Below, one piece after another: positions 35,071 to 42,264 of a stretch of 64,000 nt of DNA (positions are counted from its first letter, which is position 1; every line of letters starts with the position of its first letter). The notes below the pieces were generated by a model that worked only from the letters and a program-made list of their open reading frames with translations, did not search any database and had not been told where the DNA came from. Source of the stretch: CAZCVI01 sp964502145 (GTDB lineage Bacteria > Acidobacteriota > Aminicenantia > UBA2199); contig CAZCVI010000016.1 in the NCBI GenBank assembly GCA_964502145.1, forward strand, positions 36,253 through 100,252, given 5' to 3'. Both the position numbers and the translations under genes were made by a program.

Positions 35071-36691
35071 TTTCTGCCGCGTGGATGTATTGCGCCAGTT
35101 CGCGGATAGTAGGGCGGTTAAAAATTTCCACCAGTGGTATTTTTACAGCAAAAGCCAGGTGGATTTGCGAGACCAAAAGCGTCGCTTTTAATGAATGCCC
35201 GCCATAATCAAAGAAACTATTATCGATTCCAATCACGCGGGCGTCGATATTTAATACTTGCGACCATACCGCCACCAATTTCTCTTCTACCGCATCGCGG
35301 GGTGCCGCAAAATCAGGTTCAACTCCAGCTTCTACCTGGGGTACCATTTGCATATGCCCAGTGACCGCAATCTTTGGGACCGCCATGTCCGGGTGTCCCA
35401 TCATTTCTTCTACCAGCGTGAGCAGATGGCTGCCCAGTTCGTTTAGATACCCATCATCAAATAAAGCCGTGTTATAGGTAATACTAAAATCTATCGCGTC
35501 AAAAACAGTGATGATCACCGTTAAATCATAAAGGGTTCGCTCGTGAATGGAAAAAGAGAGCAGCGAGAGCGGCGCCGTTTCTTTAAAGGTCAGACTATCC
35601 AGCGGATAGTTCTCAATGACCACCACCGAATCAAAAAGGCTTTGGTAGTGATATTTATCAAGTGTTTCGCGAACCAGGACAGGAGAACTATTCTCCAATT
35701 CAGACCATTGTTGCAGTTTATTTTGGAACCGGGAGAGGAAGTTCAAAACCGTCTCATTATTTTCCGTTTGCACACGTAGCGGCAGCGTGTTGATAAACAG
35801 TCCAGTGATCTCTTCGATCCCCTTTATTTTTGCGCTACGCCCCGATACCGTTGTATCGAAGATAATATCGTTGGCCGTATTATAATTTTGCAGCAAGAGG
35901 CCCCAGGTCGCGTATAAGAATGAGGCCAGCGTCAGGTTGTGGGTCTTGAGGAAGTGATCCAAACGTTCTTTGAGTGCTGCCGGGAACTGCAAACCATAAT
36001 GCGCTGTTGTGCCGATTGCTTTTCTTTTTTTTCTTTTCGCAGCAACCGTCTCGTCGCCCGGGGCATGCAGGTCTTGCAGGTAATTTTCCCAGAAGGATTT
36101 AGCGCTCTCGTTTTCCTGTTTCTGCATCCATTTGACATAGTCCTTGAACTCTGATTTCGCAGGTATTGTGCATGCCTTACCCGTACAGGCTTCGCGGTAA
36201 GCGTTGAAGAACTCTTTTAAAATAACCCCGTTGCTCCAACCGTCGTATATGATATGGTGATTGCTGATAATCATCGTGTATTTTTGTGCTTCCAGTTTCG
36301 TTAAGATGACGCGGAAAGGAACTTCTTGTAGATCGAACGAGTTGTGGCGATCTTTATTTTTGATCTCTTCCAGGGCTGTTTTCTTTTGTTCTGCGTCTAG
36401 ATCGGACAGATCATTAAAGGACACGTGGCAGGTATGTTCTTTCAAGATAATTTGCGAGGGTTTTTCTAATTTTTCCCAGCGGAATACCGTTCGTAGCATT
36501 TCATTGGCTTTTGTAACCGCGTTCCATGCTTTTTCAAAATAGGGCAGGTGGATTTCCCCAGTGATGTCCAGACTTAATTGTTCAAAATAAAGTAAACTGT
36601 GCGGATCTTTCAAATAAAAAAAGAGCATACCTTCTTGCATGGGTGTTAGTGTAATAATGTCCGCGATGTTTTTCCTATCTAGCTGTCTCAT
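33491..36691 (-). CDS. NRPS subunit C-PCP-C-A(N-terminal part), 1066 aa
   Basis: Starts with ATG at 36691, GGGAGG 5 nt upstream. Domain order: C (about 1-430; LTPMQEGMLFF, HHIIYDGWS), PCP directly after it (about 465-540; DYGGHSLKA), second C (about 550-985; YYPVSSAQHRLYAL, HHILTDAFS), then an A-domain start that ends after motif a1 (LTYRQLDEKANQLAKRLMALQK, stop). The first module lacks an A domain altogether, so its PCP must be loaded in trans, receive a starter such as a fatty acid, or be silent. Translation of the rest of the A domain resumes in the next gene. This is the first gene of the NRPS transcript, downstream of a sigma70-like promoter. Confidence 0.93.
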   Translation of the reverse strand: MRQLDRKNIADIITLTPMQEGMLFFYLKDPHSLLYFEQLSLDITGEIHLPYFEKAWNAVTKANEMLRTVFRWEKLEKPSQIILKEHTCHVSFNDLSDLDAEQKKTALEEIKNKDRHNSFDLQEVPFRVILTKLEAQKYTMIISNHHIIYDGWSNGVILKEFFNAYREACTGKACTIPAKSEFKDYVKWMQKQENESAKSFWENYLQDLHAPGDETVAAKRKKRKAIGTTAHYGLQFPAALKERLDHFLKTHNLTLASFLYATWGLLLQNYNTANDIIFDTTVSGRSAKIKGIEEITGLFINTLPLRVQTENNETVLNFLSRFQNKLQQWSELENSSPVLVRETLDKYHYQSLFDSVVVIENYPLDSLTFKETAPLSLLSFSIHERTLYDLTVIITVFDAIDFSITYNTALFDDGYLNELGSHLLTLVEEMMGHPDMAVPKIAVTGHMQMVPQVEAGVEPDFAAPRDAVEEKLVAVWSQVLNIDARVIGIDNSFFDYGGHSLKATLLVSQIHLAFAVKIPLVEIFNRPTIRELAQYIHAAEKQTYTPLPMAEIKNYYPVSSAQHRLYALQQMDPESVAYNVSAAFTVTGKINKTTVERFEKSFKTLIARHEILRTSFEQEQGLPVQHVHDTVAFALEKNDAPVFTGLSAKNNSLADYIKRFIRPFNLALTPLIRVALVKMGDTQHLLIIDLHHILTDAFSMAVLIREFTALCAGEKLAPMTRQFKDFAQWQSDLLLSGQLKAQEEYHLKEFAGEVPVLDLHTDFPRPAVQSFAGDRVHFVLHEALKEKMDRLATATGTTVFMILMAAFNVVLHRYTGQEDIVVGTTVAGRDHLDTQNMMGLFFETLAVRHHPTSQSTFAAFLQDVRLKTLASFENSAYPFRELILKKGLAHDLSRNPFFDVMLIVQNVDMAQLVVEGLTFTPYSYYSQVSKLDITLEAVESAGALKCHIEYSTALSRRESMERLSRHLIQVLETVTVNPGQLIASIELLDEAEKHQILSEFSWSHWDKARGPQPAEGMDDRLENIFARQVAQTPDHIALVNEDTQLTYRQLDEKANQLAKRLMALQK
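35080..36691 (-). other. NRPS module 0: C-PCP without an A domain
   Basis: The HHIIYDGWS-bearing C domain is followed by only a short linker (PDFAAPRDAVEEKL) and the PCP. A C domain at the very N-terminus often acylates the first residue with a fatty acid (C-starter), but here it precedes a PCP with no A domain, so no first residue can be assigned. Confidence 0.75.
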
Positions 36692-36892
36692 TTTTCCTCC
36701 CTGATAGACCTCTATTGGTTTGTTTTATAGATTCATTAAATTGATACCGGTTAGTATACTTTTCTGTCATACGTCAACCTTGAACAGATGTTTCTTCACT
36801 ATAAATCTTTTTATTTCATATTTCATATCAAAGTCAATTAAAAATTTGGTAGTTAAACTGGGGCGAAACATTTTTCGGAACTTTGGAAACAC

Positions 36893-36921
36893 ATTATACC
36901 ATGATTGAAGTGGTTTTGCAA
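36893..36921 (-). promoter_or_regulatory. Sigma70-type promoter of the NRPS operon
   Basis: On the minus strand TTGCAA (36916-36921), a 17-bp spacer and TATAAT (36893-36898), preceded by TG to make an extended -10. Transcription should start near 36886, leaving a leader of about 195 nt before the first NRPS ATG. The leader shows no riboswitch I recognise. Confidence 0.65.
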
Positions 36922-36936
36922 CGCTAAAATATGGCA

Positions 36937-37090
36937 TGGATTCACCGCCAAATTTTTGTAATCGTTGTGGACGATATGGACTTAGTGGACGATATGGACA
37001 AAAAAATGCTTTTGTTTTCGGTCCACATCGTCCATATCGTCCACTCCGTCCATGTCGTCCATTTTTTTTACCAATTTGGCAGTGAATCCA
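36937..37090. repeat. TGGAC palindromic element, copy B, beside the NRPS promoter
   Basis: Terminal inverted repeats (TGGATTCACCGCCAAATT at 36937 and its near-inverse ending at 37090) enclose four TGGAC boxes on the left and five GTCCA boxes on the right at 9-nt spacing. The element ends 16 bp upstream of the NRPS -35 box. Unlike copies A, C and D it lacks the inner GCCACGG hairpin. Confidence 0.85.
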
Positions 37091-37243
37091 GGATGTATCT
37101 ACTCCGTTTTTAGGCACTCCATTTCCTCCCCCAGCCACTTAATCTTTGAAAAAACACAAATCAGATTTATCAGAACACAGTTGCGAATTTTTTAAGGCAA
37201 AGTAAAGGGGAACTCAGACATATTACCAGCGCAAGTAGACACT

Positions 37244-37480
37244 TTACGATTGCAATGACACATCGTACCAATGAAATAAGAAATGGTTAAGTAACAACCA
37301 CTCGTTGTATGCCTTTTTTACAGAGAAGAAGGCATAATTAAGCCATAAATGAATTGTTGGGACAAAGTGTACCTCAAATTGCATAGATTGCTCCCCTTCC
37401 CCATGATGTTTTAATCCCAAATCATAGCTGACACCCATACCATCTACTTGAAGATACTGCAATCTTAAGAGTGTCTTCAC
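37244..37480 (-). CDS. Small hypothetical ORF, doubtful
   Basis: A 78-aa frame from GTG at 37480 with a weak AAGAG site upstream. The protein is rich in aromatic and hydrophobic residues (HFVPTIHLWLNYAFF) and matches no family I recognise. It may be a chance frame in the about 850-bp gap between the NRPS and the RsbW-like gene; apart from element B and the promoters, nothing else is apparent in that gap. Confidence 0.2.
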   Translation of the reverse strand: MKTLLRLQYLQVDGMGVSYDLGLKHHGEGEQSMQFEVHFVPTIHLWLNYAFFSVKKAYNEWLLLNHFLFHWYDVSLQS

Positions 37481-37527
37481 TTTTCTCTTAATAAAAAATA
37501 AAAAACGATGAATTTTAAGCCGAATTT

Positions 37528-37536
37528 TGGTATAAT
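37528..37536 (+). promoter_or_regulatory. Extended -10 promoter giving a probable leaderless mRNA
   Basis: TGGTATAAT is a perfect extended -10. The ATG of the next gene lies 7 nt beyond it, so transcription should begin at or next to the start codon. No Shine-Dalgarno sequence is present. Confidence 0.55.
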
Positions 37537-37542
37537 TGAACA

Positions 37543-37962
37543 ATGAAAAGAAAAGATAACAAAATTCTACTTGAGTTTAACAGCCACATCAAGTTTACTG
37601 AATTTTGCGTTTTGGTGTTCAGTTTCTTAAGGACATACTTGCACATTGGCGAAGAGGAGTTTTTTAAAATCGAGATTTCGCTCCGGGAAGTCATTAATAA
37701 TGCTATTATCCATGGCAATAAGAATGACCCACAAAAACGCGTGTACGTGTCCTTCGAATGGGAAAAAGAGTATCTTCGTATCCATATCAAAGACGAGAAT
37801 CTGGAAAAAGTCGATTTTGACGCCATCAATCAGAGATTGGCTAACAATGATTTGTTATCCGTCAGCGGACGGGGGATTCTGATCATGAAGAGTTATATGG
37901 ATAAAGTCGAATTCATGCCCACTCCCACTGGTACTGAAATCGTAATGGAAAAAAAGTTATGA
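37543..37962 (+). CDS. RsbW-like ATP-binding protein (anti-sigma factor/Ser kinase family)
   Basis: A 139-aa single-domain GHKL ATPase. The N-box reads EISLREVINNAIIHGNK (about 44-60) and the G-box VSGRGILIMKSYMD (about 106-119). This is the arrangement of the RsbW/SpoIIAB family of serine kinases that bind sigma factors or phosphorylate STAS-domain antagonists. No sigma factor or STAS partner is next to it. Instead its stop codon overlaps the tsaB start by 4 nt (ATGA), so it is translationally coupled to tsaB-rimI. It appears to be leaderless. Whether it controls a sigma factor or another target is unknown. Confidence 0.82.
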   Translation: MKRKDNKILLEFNSHIKFTEFCVLVFSFLRTYLHIGEEEFFKIEISLREVINNAIIHGNKNDPQKRVYVSFEWEKEYLRIHIKDENLEKVDFDAINQRLANNDLLSVSGRGILIMKSYMDKVEFMPTPTGTEIVMEKKL

Positions 37963-38675
37963 CGACTATTTTATCAATGGATACCACTTCCAAATATATC
38001 TCCATTTCGATATCTGAAGACCAGACGATTCGCCTGGAATATAATTTCATTTCCCAGGATGATCTGACTGCCTCGTTGATTCCTTCCCTCGATTTTATCC
38101 TGAACAGCGCTTCGCTTAAGTTAGAAGATATTGATGTATTTGGTATTACCATTGGACCCGGATTATTTACCGGTATCCGCGTAGGCTTGGCCACATTAAA
38201 AGGGCTGGTGCTGTCCAGCCACAAACCAGTCGTTCCTGTAAACTCATTGGAAGCATTGGCCCATAAATACATCGATGCCAAAGACCCCATTGTTTCATTG
38301 ATTGATGCACGGCGAAACGAGGTGTATGTGGCTCTTTATTCTATTATTGATGGCCGCCCCAGCGAAATTCTACCCCCGACACTGCTCCATATCGAGCAAT
38401 TAAAAGGTTTTCTGGTCGGCCAGGACGCGTTCCAATTCGCCGGTAGTGGAGTTGAAGTTTATACCGATTTCCTTAAAGACCAATTCCCACACCATAAAAT
38501 TTTACATCGTTCTTTTTTCCTGGCCTCTGAAGTGTGCAAGATCGCGGCATTTAAATACCAACACAACCTATACCAAAAAAACCTACAGGAACTTTTACCC
38601 CTCTATATTCGCAAACCAGACGCGGAACAAAATCTATTAAAACAACAGGAACAAGAACCCCCGGCCACTGGCTAA
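37959..38675 (+). CDS. tsaB: tRNA threonylcarbamoyladenosine biosynthesis protein TsaB
   Basis: A 238-aa ASKHA-fold protein. The N-terminus ILSMDTTSKYISISI and the family signature GPGLFTGIRVGLATLKGL (about 66-83) identify TsaB, the scaffold partner of TsaD that helps make t6A at position 37 of ANN-decoding tRNAs. Length is normal for the family. It overlaps the preceding RsbW-like gene by 4 nt and is followed 3 nt later by rimI, the classical tsaB-rimI neighbourhood. TsaD and TsaE are not in this window. Confidence 0.92.
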   Translation: MTTILSMDTTSKYISISISEDQTIRLEYNFISQDDLTASLIPSLDFILNSASLKLEDIDVFGITIGPGLFTGIRVGLATLKGLVLSSHKPVVPVNSLEALAHKYIDAKDPIVSLIDARRNEVYVALYSIIDGRPSEILPPTLLHIEQLKGFLVGQDAFQFAGSGVEVYTDFLKDQFPHHKILHRSFFLASEVCKIAAFKYQHNLYQKNLQELLPLYIRKPDAEQNLLKQQEQEPPATG

Positions 38676-38678
38676 CCT

Positions 38679-39146
38679 ATGACCGAACTTTTCCTCCCCC
38701 ACATCACGATCAGGAAAACAGTGCCCGAAGATATCAACGGGATTCTGGAAATTGAAAATCACCAGTTCACTCATCCCTGGCAAAGAAAACAGTTCACACC
38801 AGAATTAACCCACGATATCGCCTACTTTTACGTGGCCCAAGAGAATACTACCGGAACACTGGCTGGGTATATTATTTTTTGGGTTATCCAAGACATGATA
38901 GAACTACACAACATCGCGGTCTCAGCCCAATTCAAAAAAAAAGGCATTGGGAAAAAATTAATGCACTTCATGCTGGAAACGGCCCAACAACAGAAAGTGA
39001 AAGAAATCTTTTTAGAAGTTCGCCAATCCAATACCGAGGCGATCCCCTTTTACGAAGCCTTCCACTTCTCCGTTGTCGCCACACGCCAAAACTACTACAC
39101 CGAACCCACTGAAGACGCGATCATATACAAACTGGAATTGCCGTGA
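38679..39146 (+). CDS. rimI: Ribosomal-protein-alanine N-acetyltransferase RimI
   Basis: A 155-aa GNAT-family acetyltransferase. The acetyl-CoA loop reads VSAQFKKKGIGKKLMHFML (about 82-100; QxxGxG/A-type), followed by EIFLEVRQSNTEAIPFYEAFHF, the characteristic RimI C-terminal pattern. It transfers acetyl from acetyl-CoA to the N-terminus of ribosomal protein S18 in model bacteria. Third gene of the operon, 3 nt after tsaB; a strong hairpin follows at 39216-39285. Confidence 0.9.
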   Translation: MTELFLPHITIRKTVPEDINGILEIENHQFTHPWQRKQFTPELTHDIAYFYVAQENTTGTLAGYIIFWVIQDMIELHNIAVSAQFKKKGIGKKLMHFMLETAQQQKVKEIFLEVRQSNTEAIPFYEAFHFSVVATRQNYYTEPTEDAIIYKLELP

Positions 39147-39215
39147 TTTATTCTATGTCCCTTTTATATTATCCTTTAGAAAACAGCACTAGGGGCGAGC
39201 GTGTCTGTGGCTATA

Positions 39216-39285
39216 GTAGATGCGACATCCTTGTCGCATTGATGGGCCCAGAATTAAAATAATGCGACAAGGATGTCGCGTCTAC
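39216..39285 (+). terminator. Long hairpin after rimI
   Basis: Arms 39216-39240 and 39261-39285 pair over 25 bp with one mismatch (GTAGATGCGACATCC type) around a 20-nt loop, followed by TATTTTTTACC. Position and T-run fit a terminator; the long palindromic arms also fit a REP-like dispersed repeat. Confidence 0.65.
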
Positions 39286-39298
39286 TTATTTTTTACCA

Positions 39299-39327
39299 TT
39301 GAGTTTAAATGGGGAATTTGTTAAAAT
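39299..39327 (+). promoter_or_regulatory. Promoter of the REC-EAL gene
   Basis: TTGAGT (39299-39304), 17-bp spacer, TAAAAT (39322-39327); start of transcription expected near 39334, just at the hairpin that overlaps the ribosome-binding site. Confidence 0.5.
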
Positions 39328-39332
39328 ATAGA

Positions 39333-39359
39333 CCGGATTCAAAGGAAATAATCCGGAGG
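39333..39359 (+). promoter_or_regulatory. Hairpin overlapping the ribosome-binding site of the REC-EAL gene
   Basis: CCGGATT (39333-39339) pairs perfectly with AATCCGG (39350-39356), whose last two bases are the first two of the GGAGG Shine-Dalgarno site (39355-39359). A 7-bp stem at the 5' end of the mRNA could limit ribosome access or protect the transcript. Confidence 0.4.
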
Positions 39360-39368
39360 TAATTATCA

Positions 39369-40997
39369 ATGGGCTATAACCCTCTCGTCCTGGTCGTAGA
39401 AGATGATGATGTGAACCGGGAACTGATCAAAGATATCCTGACCGACTACGGATACCGCGTCGATGAAGCAGTCAACGGCCAAGAAGCTGTAACCAAAGCT
39501 ACATCAGCAATACCTGACTTAATTATAATGGATATCCAAATGCCCGTCATGAACGGACGCGAAGCGATTCGTTTATTAATGGAAAACCCGGAAACGAACC
39601 GCATCCCCATCATCGTGCTCACAGGCATGAATGAAACCACGGACCGAATCAAAGCCTTTGACAGTGGCGCCATGGATTTTGTGGCTAAACCTTTTAACGC
39701 ACACGAACTCCTCTCCCATGTTCGTTCTTACCTGCGCTTCTCCTTGCTTAATAAAAAATACGTGCTCTCCACCCTTAATTCCGACACCAAACTCCCCAAT
39801 CGCGCCGCTTTCCGTGAAAAACTACCTGAAATTGATTCCCCGAAACTCTTTCTCATGAAAATCGAAGATATTGATTCTATCAGTCGTTTCTATGGCGAAG
39901 CTATGGGCACAAAAATTGACAAAGAATTCGCAGTATTCCTAATCAACTACCTCCAGCAACAATCAGAAGAACTTAAAAACAACTCTTTTCTCTATCATCT
40001 GGGCAAGGGATTGTTCGGTCTTTTACTGGATGATGCTTCCGCTCAAACCAGTGTTAATGCTGGCGTGACCCGGTGCCGCCATCTGATGGATCAATTCAAT
40101 ACCCACCAGAACCTGACCCGCGACGTTCAATACGACCTCGAATTGGCCATGGTATTCTCGTTCGAAAGAGATAATATCCTGGAAAAATGCGAGTTGGCCT
40201 TGGAAGAAACGATCAGAAACAAAACCGGTATCATCATGGTTGACGATATGATCAAAGACGTTTACCACACCATCGGTGAAAATATCTATTGGCTCAGAAA
40301 GATCAAAGAGGCCGCCCAAGACAAACGTTTCATCCCCCATTTCCAACCCATCCTCAACAGTTTTAACGGTAAAGTAGAAAAATATGAATCCTTGCTCCGC
40401 ATGGTTGACGAACAGGGGGAGATTGTGCCACCCGGGAAATTTTTATTTATCGCCAAAAACAGTAAATATTATTTCCATATGACCCGCCTCATGACCTTAC
40501 AATCTATGGCCATGTTTAAAGACCGCCACGAAAGCTTTTCTATCAATATCTCTGCCTTGGATATTGAAAATAGAGGGATGCGAGAATTCCTTCTCAATTG
40601 TTTGGAAAATTCCCCGGACCTTGCCTCTCGTATGATCTTTGAATTGGTCGAACAAGAAGGCGTCAAATATCTGGATACATTAAAAGAATTTGTTCAAAAA
40701 GCAAAGTCTCTTGGCGTGAAAATCGCTATCGACGATTTTGGTAGCGGGTATTCCAACTTCAGCATGCTCATGGACATGGACGTTGATTTCATCAAAATTG
40801 ACGGCAGCTTGATCCGCAATATCCATACCGACGCCTCTTCTCGTAGCGTTGTAGAAACCATCAAAATGTTCGCTGAAAAAAATAGAATCGATATCATCGC
40901 CGAATTCGTGGAAAATGAACAGATTTTCAAAACCCTCAAAGAAATCGGCATAAAATACTTTCAAGGATATTATATCGGAAAACCAGGAACATTATAA
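39369..40997 (+). CDS. Response regulator with EAL cyclic-di-GMP phosphodiesterase domain
   Basis: A 542-aa protein. REC domain (1-120) with the acidic pocket EDDD (11-14), phospho-acceptor Asp55 (IIMDIQMP) and Lys near 107 (VAKPF). A middle domain (about 135-290) has the length and position of a GGDEF domain (SDTKLPNRAAFREKL) but lacks GGDEF, reading LGKGLFG instead, so cyclase activity is unlikely. EAL domain (about 310-542) keeps the metal and catalytic residues: E in YESLLR, N in SINISA, DDFGSGYSN, K in FIKIDGS, E in AEFVEN and QGYY. It should hydrolyse cyclic di-GMP when phosphorylated by an unlinked histidine kinase. It has its own promoter and an SD-overlapping hairpin. Confidence 0.88.
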   Translation: MGYNPLVLVVEDDDVNRELIKDILTDYGYRVDEAVNGQEAVTKATSAIPDLIIMDIQMPVMNGREAIRLLMENPETNRIPIIVLTGMNETTDRIKAFDSGAMDFVAKPFNAHELLSHVRSYLRFSLLNKKYVLSTLNSDTKLPNRAAFREKLPEIDSPKLFLMKIEDIDSISRFYGEAMGTKIDKEFAVFLINYLQQQSEELKNNSFLYHLGKGLFGLLLDDASAQTSVNAGVTRCRHLMDQFNTHQNLTRDVQYDLELAMVFSFERDNILEKCELALEETIRNKTGIIMVDDMIKDVYHTIGENIYWLRKIKEAAQDKRFIPHFQPILNSFNGKVEKYESLLRMVDEQGEIVPPGKFLFIAKNSKYYFHMTRLMTLQSMAMFKDRHESFSINISALDIENRGMREFLLNCLENSPDLASRMIFELVEQEGVKYLDTLKEFVQKAKSLGVKIAIDDFGSGYSNFSMLMDMDVDFIKIDGSLIRNIHTDASSRSVVETIKMFAEKNRIDIIAEFVENEQIFKTLKEIGIKYFQGYYIGKPGTL

Positions 40998-41118
40998 ACG
41001 ATATCTGCTAAACAATATCTGCTAAACGATCTCTCCCTGCGGCCAAAAAAGTAAATATAGGAAGCAACCCTACCAAAAACACCTAACGCCGTGGGCGGGG
41101 TTGCTTCCTAATTTTCCG

Positions 41119-42234
41119 CTATTTCGAGGACACCAGTATGATTACCAGAATCACTGCCAGTACCGCCAATACCGCCATTATTATTTTAAGCACACTGTAC
41201 GGGCGTTCACCCTGCACTTCACCGGTCTGACCGTTGATCAAAAACCGGTAGACCTTGTCTTTGAACCGGTACGAACTGATCCAAATAGGCAATAAGATAT
41301 GTTTAAACGTGATGTCATGATAAGCAGTATTCGCAGTTAAAACCCGTTGTTCATCGCCGCCAATATTCCGGCGGATAGATGAGTATATTGTTGGTTCCAT
41401 GATCTTCTTTGCTTCTTCCAACCCGGAGCTTACTTCAACTTGGTAAGACTCCGTGCGAAAGCCACTCAAATACTTCTCATTAAATGGCACCAACCCATCT
41501 AATTTCCAGGGTTGCAGATTGGTCGTGTACTTTTTCGGCAACGTGTTGCTGGCCAACACCAGGACATCATCAAAAGCATCCTGTACATGTCCAGATGTAA
41601 ACGTCCAATGCGTCTTGCGCACCTGCCGTGTTCGGGTCACCGTTTTTCCGTTTTCAGTCGTCGTGTAACTCTCGTTGACATAATAATAGGTACCCCGTTG
41701 CCCCGTGTAATCTGTTTCCGTGTTAGTATCATACGTCCAATAAGGAATATAAATACCGTTAATTTTATCATAAGCCAGATTGGCCTTTTTCAAATCATTG
41801 GGCGCAAACCAAAGACCCTTCACCCAGGTTTGGAACGATTCCGCTGCTTTTTTTCGCTCAATCACAAAAGGAGCAAGAGATTTCGGCTTTAAGATAGAAC
41901 TTGTGCTGCCACTCGACACCACGATGCTGGAAGCACAATAAGGGCACTGGTCGGAAGTGACATTCGGGGGCAAGGTGATAGACACCCCGCACGCATTACA
42001 CTTGACATTCACCACGTCCATCTTTTCTTCCTTGGTGAATTGTTCCTTCATGAACTTTTCATAATCAATTTCATCAATGTTGCCTGGCGCATCTACAATC
42101 GCATTTTCAGCACCGCAATAGGTACAGGTGAGATTTTTTGTGCCTGGCTGGAATTGGAGTACAGCACCACAACCAGTGCAGTTAAATTCATTACTGGTCT
42201 TTTCGTGTTGCTCATTAAAGCTTGAATCCGGCAT
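41119..42234 (-). CDS. Zinc-ribbon protein with C-terminal membrane anchor
   Basis: I prefer ATG 42234 (371 aa) because GGAG lies 7 nt upstream; the ATG at 42246 overlaps that site. Two zinc ribbons occupy the N-terminal third (CTGC with CTYC at about 18-42, CNAC with CPYC at about 75-100), TFIIB-like in spacing. A central region of mixed strands contains IPYWTYDTNTETDYTGQRG, and a single membrane helix lies at the C-terminus (VLKIIMAVLAVLAVILVIILV). The layout is like YdjG of Bacillus subtilis, which with its neighbours recruits PspA to stressed membranes. Here the upstream gene is an SPFH protein like YdjI, which supports that reading. No pspA is in the window. Such proteins are often mislabelled as PriA-type helicases; no helicase motif is present. 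Confidence 0.7.
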   Translation of the reverse strand: MPDSSFNEQHEKTSNEFNCTGCGAVLQFQPGTKNLTCTYCGAENAIVDAPGNIDEIDYEKFMKEQFTKEEKMDVVNVKCNACGVSITLPPNVTSDQCPYCASSIVVSSGSTSSILKPKSLAPFVIERKKAAESFQTWVKGLWFAPNDLKKANLAYDKINGIYIPYWTYDTNTETDYTGQRGTYYYVNESYTTTENGKTVTRTRQVRKTHWTFTSGHVQDAFDDVLVLASNTLPKKYTTNLQPWKLDGLVPFNEKYLSGFRTESYQVEVSSGLEEAKKIMEPTIYSSIRRNIGGDEQRVLTANTAYHDITFKHILLPIWISSYRFKDKVYRFLINGQTGEVQGERPYSVLKIIMAVLAVLAVILVIILVSSK

Positions 42235-42264
42235 TTTTGTCTCCATTTTTTATATATTCTTAAA

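Noticed and set aside
36767..37138. A 123-codon minus-strand frame across repeat element B.
   Set aside because: Its sequence is the translation of the repeat boxes and the promoter region, with no family features.
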